Of a stretch of DNA of 64,000 bases, positions 1-8,681 are shown piece by piece. The notes beneath the pieces are model-generated. The model saw only the letters and a program-made list of their open reading frames with translations. It did not search any database and had not been told where the DNA came from. A program made the translations under genes and the position numbers. Origin of the DNA: Neptunomonas sp. (GTDB taxonomy: Bacteria > Pseudomonadota > Gammaproteobacteria > Pseudomonadales > Balneatricaceae); assembly GCF_016744175.1 (NCBI RefSeq), contig NZ_JADGEV010000006.1, positions 62,001 to 126,000 on the forward strand. Direction: 5' to 3'. Position 1 is the first letter of the stretch, and each line of letters opens with the position of its first letter.

Positions 1-455
1 CCGAAGCCGTCCCTTTTATTGCAGAGGAAAAATCAGCTGTGTACTTGGTAGAGGTCGCGGGACAGCATGTAGATATCTCTGCTGTTTCAATGGGAAACCC
101 TCATGGTGTGCTGGTGGTTGATGATACTGATAACGCGCCTGTTGAAACACTAGGACCTTTGCTTGAAGCGCACCCTCGCTTTCCAGCAAAAGCTAATATA
201 GGTTTTATGCAGGTGATTTCTGCTACTGAAATTAGATTGCGTGTGTATGAGCGCGGTGCTGGGGAAACCATGGCTTGTGGAACAGGGGCTTGTGCTGCTG
301 TTGTTGCTGGCCGGCTGAGGGGAATATTGGACGAAAGTGTCCACGTACATCTTCCTGGAGGGGATCTACATATTAATTGGAAAGGCGGTGACAAAGACCC
401 TGTGCTGATGACAGGGCCTGCGGTGACAGTGTTTGAAGGTCAGGTATTTTTATGA
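1..455 (+). CDS. dapF: Diaminopimelate epimerase, 3' part (cut by window start)
   Basis: Interconverts LL- and meso-diaminopimelate in the lysine and peptidoglycan precursor pathway in the cytoplasm. The open frame runs from base 3 without a stop, so the gene begins outside the window; the GTG at 39 is an internal valine and not the start. About 150 C-terminal residues are present. The motif GNPHGV and the cysteine motif [12 protein letters not shown], which carries the second catalytic cysteine of the family, are both visible. The stop codon overlaps the start of the following DUF484 gene in an ATGA arrangement, so the two are translationally coupled. The dapF-DUF484-xerC-HAD order is usual in gammaproteobacteria. 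Confidence 0.97.
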   Translation, partial: EAVPFIAEEKSAVYLVEVAGQHVDISAVSMGNPHGVLVVDDTDNAPVETLGPLLEAHPRFPAKANIGFMQVISATEIRLRVYERGAGETMACGTGACAAVVAGRLRGILDESVHVHLPGGDLHINWKGGDKDPVLMTGPAVTVFEGQVFL

Positions 456-1153
456 GTAATAATGAAAGTCAGACAGTTCAGTCTACTGAGCTTAGTGAAA
501 CAGATATCGCTGATTATTTGGCAAAAAATTCTGATTTCTTTATGCGACATAAACCTCTACTGGAAGTGATGTCTGTACCCCATGAAACAGGCCGTGCCGT
601 TTCATTAATTGAGCGTCAGACATCCCTGCTTCGAGATCGCAATCAAAAACTGACTATCCATTTGTCTGACTTGATTGATATCGCACGCCATAATGATTCG
701 CAGTTTGATAAAACTAAACGTATGGTATTAGCGCTGCTCGATTCTGCTACGTTGGATGATGTGGCCGTCGCATTAGAAGAGAGTTTATGCCGCGATTTTT
801 ACGGTGATGAAACCTCGCTAGTGTTGTTTAGTGATAACCCGCTGAATGTTAATAATCTGAAAATTTTACCTCGTGATACTGCAGGGGTGATTGAACCGTT
901 GATGAAAACAAATATGCCTACTTGTGGGCAATTATCATTGATAGAGAATCGGTTTTTATTTGAAGATGATGCGGTAAAAGTTCAATCTGCTGCGGTTATT
1001 CCTTTGGTCAAAGGGGAGACAGTTGGGTTGTTGGCAGTGGGTAGCTATGACCCTTATTACTTCCAAAGCAGCCAAGGGACTTTATTTCTATCCTATGTAG
1101 GTGAAGTGTTAAGCCGAGTTGTTAGCAGAATTATGCATGAGGAGCAGGTGTAA
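452..1153 (+). CDS. DUF484 family protein
   Basis: A 233-residue cytoplasmic protein of the DUF484 family (GAF-like fold), found next to xerC in many gammaproteobacteria. The N-terminal segment reads [20 protein letters not shown], a family hallmark. It is followed by a helical stretch around residues 45-95 that may form a coiled coil, and a GAF-like part after residue 100. No enzymatic residues are recognised and the biochemical role is unknown; the conserved position suggests a link with XerC or cell-wall precursor synthesis, but that is inference. It starts at an ATG overlapping the dapF stop and ends 4 bases before the likely xerC start. Confidence 0.93.
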   Translation: MSNNESQTVQSTELSETDIADYLAKNSDFFMRHKPLLEVMSVPHETGRAVSLIERQTSLLRDRNQKLTIHLSDLIDIARHNDSQFDKTKRMVLALLDSATLDDVAVALEESLCRDFYGDETSLVLFSDNPLNVNNLKILPRDTAGVIEPLMKTNMPTCGQLSLIENRFLFEDDAVKVQSAAVIPLVKGETVGLLAVGSYDPYYFQSSQGTLFLSYVGEVLSRVVSRIMHEEQV

Positions 1154-1157
1154 ACTG

Positions 1158-2078
1158 ATGGTTAACCGCAGTTTTGCTGAGCAGCTCAATACTGCGGTTG
1201 AACTTTTTCTAGTGCACCTGCGTTCAGAGCGACACTTATCCCCGCATACCTGTAGTAGTTATCAGAGAGATCTATCTAAGCTTTTAGGCTTTGTTGCGGA
1301 TTGCAGGATTCGGCAATGGGGAGATGTGTCCGAGCGAGAGATCCGCGCTTTTGTAGCTGAAATTCATCGTGAGGGTCTAAGTGGTAAAAGCATTCAGCGG
1401 TGCCTGTCTGCTATTCGTAGCTTTTACCAATACCTTGCAATCCAGGGGCTTGCTTCGTTGAATCCCGCTCAAGGTGTGCGAGCGCCTAAAGTTGGAAGAT
1501 CTCTTCCTGAAACACTGGATGTTGATCAGTTGGGGCAGTTATTATCATTCCCGGTGACGGATGCTATCTCGTGCCGAGATAAAGCAATGATGGAGTTGGT
1601 GTATTCCTCAGGCTTGCGTGTCTCAGAGCTGACCAGTCTGAATATTCATGATATTGATTCCCGTGATGCCAGTTTAGTGGTTACCGGTAAGGGCCGTAAA
1701 ACACGTATGTTACCTGTAGGGAGAGTTGCATTAAGTGCTTTTCATGCTTGGATGAAGTGCCGAACAGCGTGGGCTGATTACACTGAAAATGCATTATTTA
1801 TCTCTAAAAGTGGAAAGCGCTTAACAGTACGCAGTGCTCAACAGCGATTTGATCATTGGGCTAAAATAATGAATACCCAAGGTAAAGTTTATCCGCATCG
1901 TCTACGTCATAGCTTTGCCAGTCACTTACTTGAATCCAGTAGTGATTTGCGCGCGGTTCAGGAGTTGCTGGGTCATGAAGATATCTCGACAACACAAATA
2001 TATACACATTTGGACTTTCAGCACCTGATGGATGTATATGAAAAAGCCCATCCAAGAGCACATAAAAAAGATGATTAA
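1158..2078 (+). CDS. xerC: Tyrosine recombinase XerC
   Basis: Site-specific recombinase that acts with XerD at dif to resolve chromosome dimers. The 306-residue length is normal for the family. An N-terminal SAM-like core-binding domain (about residues 8-95) precedes the catalytic domain. Catalytic residues can be read in SSGLRVSEL (first Arg), TGKGRKTR (Lys), HRLRHSFA (His and second Arg), LGHEDIS (His) and the nucleophile Tyr in TTQIYTH. I chose the ATG at 1158, since the upstream in-frame codons at 1119 lie inside DUF484 and would add a non-family N-terminus. The 3' end overlaps the next gene by 8 bases. Confidence 0.96.
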   Translation: MVNRSFAEQLNTAVELFLVHLRSERHLSPHTCSSYQRDLSKLLGFVADCRIRQWGDVSEREIRAFVAEIHREGLSGKSIQRCLSAIRSFYQYLAIQGLASLNPAQGVRAPKVGRSLPETLDVDQLGQLLSFPVTDAISCRDKAMMELVYSSGLRVSELTSLNIHDIDSRDASLVVTGKGRKTRMLPVGRVALSAFHAWMKCRTAWADYTENALFISKSGKRLTVRSAQQRFDHWAKIMNTQGKVYPHRLRHSFASHLLESSSDLRAVQELLGHEDISTTQIYTHLDFQHLMDVYEKAHPRAHKKDD

Positions 2079-2790
2079 GTGTATTACTTTCGATCTGGAC
2101 GATACTTTATGGGCAGTTAGCCCCGTTGTTAGAGCGGCAAATCATACCTTGTATGAGTGGCTTTATGAGAATGCTCCGCTTTTTAACCAGACTTATCAGT
2201 TGCGTGATTTAAATACATTAAGAGAGCATGTGCTAACTCAGCAGCCCGAGATTAGTTACAGCGTTTCGCGTATCCGTAGGGCTGTGCTTAAGCATGGTTT
2301 ATTGCAGGCGGGTTATTCAAAAACAGAGACTGAAACATTGGCAGAGGAGGCTTTTGATGTGTTTTATCAAGCACGCCAAAAGGTTGAGTTTTTTGAGAAC
2401 GCCATAGGAATGCTTGAAGAGCTTAAAGCGAGTGGCTATATGCTTGGTGCTATCAGTAATGGTAACGCAGATGTTAAGAAAGTGGGCTTATCGCATTTGA
2501 TGGATTTTCAGTTTAGTGCTGATGGTGTTGGGGTTGAAAAGCCAGACCCTTTTATTTTTCAACAGATGCTAGCACATACTCAACTTAAGCCTGAGCAGGT
2601 GATTCATGTGGGTGATCATCCGGTTCATGATGTTGAGGGTGCGAAAGCTGCTGGGTTGTGGAGTATTTGGGTGAACCTCAATGAACAGGCGTGGGAAGAA
2701 AATCACTTTCCTGATGGTGAAGTTCATAGTCTTGAGGACTTACCCGCAAAGATTGAGACGATTCATGCTGCTCGGCGTGTCCGCTTATAA
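2071..2790 (+). CDS. HAD-superfamily hydrolase, YigB-like flavin-pathway phosphatase
   Basis: A 239-residue haloacid-dehalogenase-type phosphatase. Motif I is FDLDDTLW at the N-terminus, motif II is the serine/asparagine of AISNGN (about residue 127), motif III the lysine in GVEKPDP, and motif IV the acidic pair in HVGDHPVHDVEGA. In enterobacteria the xerC-linked homologue YigB dephosphorylates 5-amino-6-(5-phospho-D-ribitylamino)uracil in riboflavin synthesis; assigning that substrate here is by homology and context only. The ATG at 2071 lies within the last codons of xerC. An earlier in-frame start at 2032 is deep in xerC and is unlikely. Confidence 0.9.
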   Translation: MIKCITFDLDDTLWAVSPVVRAANHTLYEWLYENAPLFNQTYQLRDLNTLREHVLTQQPEISYSVSRIRRAVLKHGLLQAGYSKTETETLAEEAFDVFYQARQKVEFFENAIGMLEELKASGYMLGAISNGNADVKKVGLSHLMDFQFSADGVGVEKPDPFIFQQMLAHTQLKPEQVIHVGDHPVHDVEGAKAAGLWSIWVNLNEQAWEENHFPDGEVHSLEDLPAKIETIHAARRVRL

Positions 2791-2799
2791 TTATGTGTC

Positions 2800-2842
2800 A
2801 CTCTTATAAGATCGCTTTCATAAAGGGTGGTTTTATAAGAGT
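2800..2842. repeat. 10-bp perfect inverted repeat between convergent genes
   Basis: ACTCTTATAA at 2800-2809 is perfectly inverted at 2833-2842 with a 23-base spacer. It sits between the 3' ends of the HAD gene (+) and hemW (-), where a bidirectional transcription stop would be useful, but the stem is AT-rich and no T-run follows, so an intrinsic terminator is uncertain. Confidence 0.45.
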
Positions 2843-2855
2843 CGGCATGTTTTGC

Positions 2856-3995
2856 TTATTCTGAAATAAACATTTCAAGTAAGTCGTTTAAGAATAATTG
2901 ACCCTGAGGAGTGGCTTGTAGTCGATGCTGGTCAAGTAAGCCCAATTCACGTGAGTTTGTTAGTGCCTCCTTTATGTTATTTGTTTCTAGAAAGCTACGC
3001 TCTTCAAAAATGCTCTCATCAACACCCTCAATTAAGCGTAGAGCATTCATCATAAACTCAAATGGTCGGTCAGTATGGCTTATGGCTTGCTCACCACCGA
3101 GTGGGTTAATGCTGTGTAAATAAGCTTTAGGAGAGCGTTGTTTCCAGCGGCGTAAGATCAGGTCTTGCTCAGGAAAAGATAGCTTCCCATGTGCGCCTGC
3201 CCCAATGCCTATGTAATCTCCAAACTGCCAGTAGTTCAGATTATGCTGAGCTCTTGCGGGACGCCCTTTTGCATAAGCTGATACTTCATACTGCTGGAAG
3301 CCATTCTTTGCTAGCAATTGCTGGCCGGCTTGCTGAATGTCCCAAAGGGTTTCGTCTTGTGGAATGATTGGCGGTTTTGTATAAAATTCAGTATTAGGTT
3401 CTATCGTCAGTTGGTACCAAGATAGGTGATCGGGATCTAGATTAAGTGCTATTTCTAAATCATCGAGTGCTTGTAATTCTGTTTGATCTGGAAGACCGTG
3501 CATTAGATCGATGTTTAGATGAGGAAAGCCTAGCTCTCTAGCAGCAATAATTGCCTTTTTCGCTTCACTGCCTGAGTGAATCCGGCCTAATGCTTGTAAG
3601 TGCTGCGAGCTAAAGCTCTGAACACCGACTGACAGGCGGTTTACACCGGCTTTTAGGTAACCTGCAAAACGTTCTTGCTCGAAGGTTCCTGGGTTAGCCT
3701 CCATCGTTATTTCGATATTACGGGCAAAGGGGATTATCTGGTTAGCGCCTTCGAGAATACGGGCAATAGCACCTGATGTGAATAAACTAGGAGTGCCGCC
3801 ACCGATGAAAATGGTAGCTATCTCACGGCCTTGCGCTGCGACTTGCTCTAGTTTTAGATCTGCCAATAAAGCTGATACATAGGCTGTTTCAGGTATTTCA
3901 CCTTTTACTGCATGTGAATTGAAATCGCAATAGGGGCATTTTCGTACGCACCAAGGAATATGAATATATAGTGAGAGTGGTGGTAACGTACGCAT
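2856..3995 (-). CDS. hemW: Radical SAM heme chaperone HemW
   Basis: A 379-residue coproporphyrinogen-III-oxidase-like radical SAM protein. The cluster motif CVRKCPYC with the following DFNSH matches HemW, and GGGTPS, MEANPG, GVQSF and GLPDQT are further radical SAM core signatures. HemW is regarded as a heme chaperone for respiratory enzymes rather than a true HemN, which fits an organism with a large cytochrome oxidase cluster. The frame is open to a TTG at 3998, but the ATG at 3995 is the natural start. It is the last gene of the leftward run from yggS and follows rdgB by about 38 bases. Confidence 0.95.
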   Translation of the reverse strand: MRTLPPLSLYIHIPWCVRKCPYCDFNSHAVKGEIPETAYVSALLADLKLEQVAAQGREIATIFIGGGTPSLFTSGAIARILEGANQIIPFARNIEITMEANPGTFEQERFAGYLKAGVNRLSVGVQSFSSQHLQALGRIHSGSEAKKAIIAARELGFPHLNIDLMHGLPDQTELQALDDLEIALNLDPDHLSWYQLTIEPNTEFYTKPPIIPQDETLWDIQQAGQQLLAKNGFQQYEVSAYAKGRPARAQHNLNYWQFGDYIGIGAGAHGKLSFPEQDLILRRWKQRSPKAYLHSINPLGGEQAISHTDRPFEFMMNALRLIEGVDESIFEERSFLETNNIKEALTNSRELGLLDQHRLQATPQGQLFLNDLLEMFISE

Positions 3996-4033
3996 CAATT
4001 TTTGCCTGTCGGTGTGTCTAGAAAGTATTACTA

Positions 4034-4645
4034 CTATGCATTGTTGTTTAAATAGCCGCTGACCTGCTGTAGAAATGATCGTACAGCTTGTCCGCGGTGG
4101 CTGATGCTATGTTTCATTTCAGGGGTGAGTTCTGCTGCCGTTTTATCCAGACCATTAACAAGAAACAGCGGATCATAACCAAAACCCGAATCTCCACGAG
4201 GAGCGTGTGCAATATGTCCTTCGAGGGTGCCTTGGCAAATAAGAGGCATAGGGTCTTGAGCATGACGCATGTAGACAAGCACGCAACGGTAGCGAGCGCT
4301 TCTTTTCTCGTCTGGAACACCTTGCATCGACTCAAGCAGTTTTTGGCTGTTGTCTGCGTCGCCCTTTCCAGGCCCTGCAAAGCGTGCTGAATAGATGCCC
4401 GGAGCACCTTGCAAAGCATCGACTTCTAGCCCTGAGTCGTCGGCGAGCGCCGGTAAACCAGTTGTATCGCAGGCGTGGCGTGCTTTAATAATAGCGTTTT
4501 CGACAAAAGTTAAACCTGTTTCTTCGGCATCTTCTACATTGAAATGTGACTGCGGAAGAACGTTAACACTGAACTGCTGAAGTGTTTCGTTAAACTCTTT
4601 TAATTTACCTTTATTACCACTGGCTAGCACGATAGTTTGGGTCAT
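4034..4645 (-). CDS. rdgB: XTP/dITP diphosphatase (RdgB/HAM1)
   Basis: Removes non-canonical purine nucleoside triphosphates (XTP, dITP, ITP) from the pool by releasing pyrophosphate. The 203-residue protein opens with the substrate-binding signature LASGNKGKLKEF and carries ALADDSGLEVDAL with the metal-binding acidic residues, GIYSARFAG, and near the C-terminus GFGYDPLF and SHRGQA, all typical of the family. The gene starts 3 bases after the DUF4426 stop and precedes hemW, the usual gammaproteobacterial order metX-metW-DUF4426-rdgB-hemW. Confidence 0.97.
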   Translation of the reverse strand: MTQTIVLASGNKGKLKEFNETLQQFSVNVLPQSHFNVEDAEETGLTFVENAIIKARHACDTTGLPALADDSGLEVDALQGAPGIYSARFAGPGKGDADNSQKLLESMQGVPDEKRSARYRCVLVYMRHAQDPMPLICQGTLEGHIAHAPRGDSGFGYDPLFLVNGLDKTAAELTPEMKHSISHRGQAVRSFLQQVSGYLNNNA

Positions 4646-4648
4646 GGG

Positions 4649-5083
4649 TTATTCCGTATAAAACTTTTGATCAAAACGAATTTTGGTAGCCGCCTGATTA
4701 GGGTCCGGTTGTACGTCGATACTGATATGCATGATTTCTTCATTGCCAAAATTAAAGCTGCCAATGTAATACAGGGCTTTATCTTCTTTGATGGGTGTAA
4801 AAGAGATATGCTGTGTTTGTTGCATTAAGTTAGCGACTTTACCTGAGAGAATAGCTTTAACCGGCTTTTTAGCACCCTCTTTGAGTTTTTCAAAAACAGC
4901 AATGTTCAGCATGGCAGTATAACGACTACGTTGTAGGTTGTGCTGCTGTGCTACCTCAGGTGCAACAATACTGCTGTTAAAAGCGTTGTAGTGAATAATG
5001 TAACGGTCAGTTTCAACTGATTGCTCTGCGAGTGCTAAGGGTGATGCCAGTAGTAATAAAAGTAACGTGCGAATAAATTTCAT
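4649..5083 (-). CDS. DUF4426 domain-containing exported protein
   Basis: A 144-residue protein with a clear Sec signal peptide: MKFIRTLLLLLLASPLALA, with likely cleavage after ALA. The mature part begins EQSVETDRYIIHYNAF, typical of DUF4426, a periplasmic family linked to metW and rdgB in gammaproteobacteria. The frame continues upstream to 5185 within metW, but the ATG at 5083 has an AAGGAA ribosome site about 7 bases ahead and starts the signal peptide, so it is the correct start. The function is unknown. Confidence 0.92.
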   Translation of the reverse strand: MKFIRTLLLLLLASPLALAEQSVETDRYIIHYNAFNSSIVAPEVAQQHNLQRSRYTAMLNIAVFEKLKEGAKKPVKAILSGKVANLMQQTQHISFTPIKEDKALYYIGSFNFGNEEIMHISIDVQPDPNQAATKIRFDQKFYTE

Positions 5084-5096
5084 GAAAGATTCCTTA

Positions 5097-5687
5097 TTAA
5101 CGTGTGATGCGGTAGATGGCAATTTCGCCCAACATATTAGGCCATAAATTAGTCCACCATCTGTGTTGATGCTCATTATCGACAACGGTTCTATTCAGGA
5201 TATGAATATTTTTTTGTACACAAAGCTGTTCGAAGTCTTTGAATGTACAAAAGTGAATATTAGGGGTGTCATACCAGCTGTAGGATAAAAATTTTGACAC
5301 AGGCATTTTTCCCCGAAACCCAAGATAGCCACGTGCGCGCCAATGCCCAAAATTTGGAAAGGTGACGATGCACTCTTTACCGATGCGGAGCATTTCATCC
5401 ACAATTAAGTCGGGGCGATGCATTACTTGCAACGCCTGGGTCATGATGACTGAATCAAAACTGTTATCTTTGATAGAAGCTAGGCCTTCATCAATGTCTT
5501 TCTCAATAACATTTACATTGTTCTTTATACAGGCAGCAATGTTTTGATGATTATTTTCTAGCCCATAGCCGCATACTTGCTTATTGTCGATCAAGTGGCG
5601 CAATAAAGTACCATCCCCACAACCTAAATCGAGAACTCGTGTTTCGGGCTTGATCCACTCGTGAATAATTTCTTGATCAGCGCGCAT
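5097..5687 (-). CDS. metW: Methionine biosynthesis protein MetW
   Basis: A 196-residue SAM-dependent-methyltransferase-fold protein that accompanies MetX and is needed for its activity in several proteobacteria. The SAM-binding motif [12 protein letters not shown] appears near residue 20, and later stretches such as [14 protein letters not shown] and [16 protein letters not shown] are typical of MetW. The start is the ATG at 5687, preceded by AGGAGG about 7 bases upstream; a longer frame to 5738 lies inside metX. The gene overlaps the metX 3' end by 11 bases, so the pair is translationally coupled. Confidence 0.96.
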   Translation of the reverse strand: MRADQEIIHEWIKPETRVLDLGCGDGTLLRHLIDNKQVCGYGLENNHQNIAACIKNNVNVIEKDIDEGLASIKDNSFDSVIMTQALQVMHRPDLIVDEMLRIGKECIVTFPNFGHWRARGYLGFRGKMPVSKFLSYSWYDTPNIHFCTFKDFEQLCVQKNIHILNRTVVDNEHQHRWWTNLWPNMLGEIAIYRITR

Positions 5688-6861
5688 GGTAGCCCTCCTG
5701 TCCAGCCGTGTTTGTCTCGGTAGGTATGTCAGCAGCAATTCGACTCATATATGCATTAAATATTTCCATATAGCGTGGTATCGGAATTAAGAATGCGTCA
5801 TGCCCTTGTGGAGAGTCTACTTCGGTATAGCTGACCTCTTTTTTTGCTTCAACGAGTGCGTCCAGAATTTCCCTTGACCGCTCTGGAGAAAAGCGCCAGT
5901 CCGTTGTAAATGCAATGAGCATAAACTTGGCTGAAACGTGTTCTAGTGCTTTAGCAAGATCATGATTAAAGTCGGCTGCAGGGTCGAAATAGTCGAGCGC
6001 TTTTGTCATTAATAGATAAGTATTTGCATCAAATGCGGTAGAAAAACGCTCGCCCTGATACTGTAGATAAGACTCAACTTCAAATTGAGGATTAAAGTCG
6101 AACATCAACTTCCCTGCGCTCATTTCTCGACCAAACTTCTCACGCATACCATCATCAGAGAGGTACGTTATGTGGCCGACCATACGTGCTAACATCAAGC
6201 CTGTTTTGGGGACGGCGTTATGGTCATAGTAGCGGCCGCTATAAAAGTGCGGATCTTTAGAAATCGCTTGGCGCGCTACTTCATTAAACGCTATATTTTG
6301 AGCAGATAGTTTTGGGGCTGCTGCGATAACCATGCAATGTCGTAAGCGTTCAGGGTAGGTTATCGCCCATTGCATTGCTTGCATCCCTCCTAAGCTACCG
6401 CCTATGACGGCTGACCATTGGTTAATGCCTAAATGATCAGCAAGGCGGGCTTGGCTCGTTACCCAGTCTTTAACTGTCATGAGAGGGAAGTCAGGGCCAT
6501 AAGGCTTGCCTGTTTGCGGGTCGGTTTGGTTTGGCCCGCTGGAGCCGTGACAGCCTCCAAGGTTATTGAGGCTTACGATAAAGAACTTATTCGTATCAAC
6601 GGCCTTGCCTGGGCCTATGGCAGAATCCCACCAACCGGGTTTGTTATCCCCTTCGTAATAGCCTGCTGCATGATGGTGGCCAGATAATGCGTGGCATATC
6701 AAGATAGCATTTGATCGGTCGGTATTGAGTTTGCCATAAGTCTCAACCATCAGAGTGTATTGATCAAGAGTTCTGCCACATGCAAGAGGTAGCGCTTCAG
6801 TAAATTTTATTGCTTGGGGTTCAACTAGGCCAACAGAGTCGTCTGGGAATTTGTTTAACAT
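5677..6861 (-). CDS. metX: Homoserine O-acyltransferase MetX
   Basis: Acylates the homoserine hydroxyl with acetyl- or succinyl-CoA at the entry to methionine synthesis. The 394-residue alpha/beta hydrolase has the nucleophile elbow [13 protein letters not shown], the [11 protein letters not shown] stretch near residue 55, and a C-terminal GHDAFL with the catalytic His; the catalytic Asp probably lies in [12 protein letters not shown]. Which acyl donor is used cannot be decided from this reading. metW follows directly. The 270-base leader contains two strong stems, one of which includes the ribosome-binding site (separate entries). Confidence 0.96.
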   Translation of the reverse strand: MLNKFPDDSVGLVEPQAIKFTEALPLACGRTLDQYTLMVETYGKLNTDRSNAILICHALSGHHHAAGYYEGDNKPGWWDSAIGPGKAVDTNKFFIVSLNNLGGCHGSSGPNQTDPQTGKPYGPDFPLMTVKDWVTSQARLADHLGINQWSAVIGGSLGGMQAMQWAITYPERLRHCMVIAAAPKLSAQNIAFNEVARQAISKDPHFYSGRYYDHNAVPKTGLMLARMVGHITYLSDDGMREKFGREMSAGKLMFDFNPQFEVESYLQYQGERFSTAFDANTYLLMTKALDYFDPAADFNHDLAKALEHVSAKFMLIAFTTDWRFSPERSREILDALVEAKKEVSYTEVDSPQGHDAFLIPIPRYMEIFNAYMSRIAADIPTETNTAGQEGYHAR

Positions 6862-6871
6862 ATTTATGTAC

Positions 6872-6904
6872 CTCGACTAAGAAAAAGAAAAAGCGTTAGT
6901 CGAG
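6872..6904 (-). promoter_or_regulatory. Hairpin covering the metX ribosome-binding site
   Basis: On the metX strand CTCGACTAA pairs perfectly with TTAGTCGAG (9 bp) around a 15-base pyrimidine-rich loop. The 3' arm contains most of the GAGG Shine-Dalgarno sequence, which sits about 9 bases before the metX ATG. A second copy of the complementary sequence, CCTCGAC on the same strand (plus positions 6983-6989), could compete for the same arm. The layout suggests translational control, but no known riboswitch class was recognised. Confidence 0.55.
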
Positions 6905-7046
6905 CATCACATTTCATACAAGAGCAGTGGGGCTCGTTGCGGAAAGAGTATTTTCTGTTGAGTAAATTCATGTGGGTTCAATGTCGAGGAGCTCCGGTAA
7001 TTTACACGGACAGGTAATCCGGATCACTTTTCACGGCCTAATTCGC

Positions 7047-7097
7047 CACTGGTTATCGTATTTGATGACTTGCTGGCCTCAAATGCTTTAACCAGTG
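7047..7097 (-). promoter_or_regulatory. Two-stage stem-loop in the metX leader
   Basis: CACTGGTTA at 7047-7055 is inverted at 7089-7097. Inside it ATTTGA at 7060-7065 is inverted at 7079-7084, leaving a symmetrical 4 by 4 internal loop and a 13-base apical loop. It lies between yggT and metX on their common strand and is not followed by a T-run, so a structured RNA element or processing site is more likely than a terminator. Confidence 0.5.
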
Positions 7098-7133
7098 ACG
7101 TTAATAAATGTGTATTAGTTTTCTTTTCAGTCT

Positions 7134-7682
7134 TTACATCACCAAGCGAGATAATTGAGATTGGATAATTTGTATCGCTAAAAAAATCAGAATAGGAGAT
7201 AAATCTAAACCACCTAATGGAGGAATAACTTTTTGTGCTAACTTAAATAATGGTTCGGTTATCTGGCCAATAAGCTGCGGAGCTGGATGGAAGCTGCCAG
7301 GTGCGACCCAGCTAATAATGATAGAGCCAATCACAGCATAAAAATAAATATCAAGCACGCTATTTACTAAACCAACAATAGCAACAATAAGGAGCTGGAC
7401 TAAGTCCACTTGAATGTTCGCTTTTGACATCATGATTAAGACGGCAAACATCCCAAGCTTTATGAGTAACGCAACGACTATGGGTGAAAGGTCCATACGA
7501 CCCGCTTTTGGGAGAATCTTTTGCAACGGTAAAAGTATGGGTTGTGTTAAGCGTACAATTGATTGAGATATAGGGTTGTAATAGTCTGCTCGCGCTAGTT
7601 GCAATAAAAAGCGCATAAGAAGAATAAAGATAAATAGCTCACCAAGTGTTCTGATGATGAGTGTAATCGGATCTTGTTCCAT
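7134..7682 (-). CDS. yggT: YggT family integral membrane protein
   Basis: A 182-residue inner-membrane protein with two tandem YGGT repeats. Each has a hydrophobic helix pair, the first around residues 10-80 and the second around 95-180. The repeats share the segments LLQLARADYYNPISQ / IISWVAPGSFHPAPQ and ILPKAGRMDLSPIVV / VIPPLGGLDLSPILI, which gives direct evidence of internal duplication. The biochemical role is unsettled; homologues have been linked to osmotic tolerance and membrane protein organisation. It lies downstream of proC, a near-universal order in gammaproteobacteria. Confidence 0.93.
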   Translation of the reverse strand: MEQDPITLIIRTLGELFIFILLMRFLLQLARADYYNPISQSIVRLTQPILLPLQKILPKAGRMDLSPIVVALLIKLGMFAVLIMMSKANIQVDLVQLLIVAIVGLVNSVLDIYFYAVIGSIIISWVAPGSFHPAPQLIGQITEPLFKLAQKVIPPLGGLDLSPILIFLAIQIIQSQLSRLVM

Positions 7683-7835
7683 GGTTGGATCAGTTCCTAA
7701 TCAAGTAGTAGTTTTTGAAAGTATAGTATTTTTCATAAGATGAATGAACCACTAAACCATGCTATTAATTAGACTTATAAAAAGTAGTACTAAACATGCA
7801 AAGCGCCACTCATTGGCATGGTTTATATCTGTGCT

Positions 7836-8663
7836 TCAATCGTCTCCTAGTTCTTTAGCCATCTGAGTAGACCTTGCAGCGCATGCTTGCATTGCTTGAT
7901 CAACCAATGTGTCCATATGATTGGCTTGAAAAGAGAGGATCGCTTGCTCCGTTGTGCCATTAGGTGACGTTACTCGGCGCCGCAACTCAGCGGGTTCTAC
8001 ATCGCTGAGGAGTGCCATCTCTGCTGCCCCGCGAGCTGTTTGTAATGTGAGCTGAGTAGCCATGGCTTTGCTTAATCCTTGTTTTTCTCCAGCCAATATC
8101 ATTGCTTCCATAAAGAGAAAGTAATAAGCCGGCCCTGAACCGGAAACAGCGGTAACGGCATGTAACAACTCTTCTTGCTCAACCCATAAGGTTAGTCCTG
8201 TTGTTGATAATACGTCTTCCGTCTGGCTTCGTTGTGCTTGGCTAACTCTGTTGTTTGCATATAGACCATGTGCGCCCATTTTAACGAGCGCGGGAGTATT
8301 AGGCATACAACGAACGATTGCCTGGTTACCGCCAAGCCATTGATTAATGCTGTTTGAAGTAATACCGGCAGCAACAGATATAAAAAGGGGATTGCTTTTA
8401 AGAGGTGAAAGAGTAAGGGACTGTAATACTGTTTTTAGCATTTGTGGTTTAACAGCGAGCACAACAATGTCTGCAGACTGTATAACTTCGTCATTATCAG
8501 CGGTAACAAACACTCCTTGTGAAGCCAAATCGGCTAGGCGACTGACGGTAGGTGAGCTTGCACGAATGTTCTCAGCAGGGAAACCGTTATTAATTAAGCC
8601 ACCAATGATAGCGCGTGCCATATTTCCAGCGCCGATAAAAGCAAGTGTAGGATGTTGACTCAA
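7836..8663 (-). CDS. proC: Pyrroline-5-carboxylate reductase
   Basis: Catalyses the last step of proline synthesis, NAD(P)H-dependent reduction of 1-pyrroline-5-carboxylate. The N-terminal Rossmann signature FIGAGNMARAIIGGL is clear, and the C-terminal dimerisation domain has AVSGSGPAYYF and LRRRVTSPNGTTEQAI, the family signature. At 275 residues it has normal length. The reading frame begins with TTG at 8663, an in-frame TAA lies a few codons upstream and there is no suitable ATG before the Rossmann motif, so a TTG start with AGG about 8 bases upstream is the best reading. It follows yggS by 18 bases. Confidence 0.96.
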   Translation of the reverse strand: MSQHPTLAFIGAGNMARAIIGGLINNGFPAENIRASSPTVSRLADLASQGVFVTADNDEVIQSADIVVLAVKPQMLKTVLQSLTLSPLKSNPLFISVAAGITSNSINQWLGGNQAIVRCMPNTPALVKMGAHGLYANNRVSQAQRSQTEDVLSTTGLTLWVEQEELLHAVTAVSGSGPAYYFLFMEAMILAGEKQGLSKAMATQLTLQTARGAAEMALLSDVEPAELRRRVTSPNGTTEQAILSFQANHMDTLVDQAMQACAARSTQMAKELGDD

Positions 8664-8681
8664 AATGAATACCTGCAGAGT

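Noticed and set aside
1119..1157. Longer xerC start inside DUF484
   Set aside because: The added residues do not match XerC N-termini and the ATG at 1158 is in the usual position.
6983..6995. CGAGGAGC-like string that recalls the SAH riboswitch core
   Set aside because: It is on the plus strand, opposite to metX, and the rest of the SAH consensus is missing.
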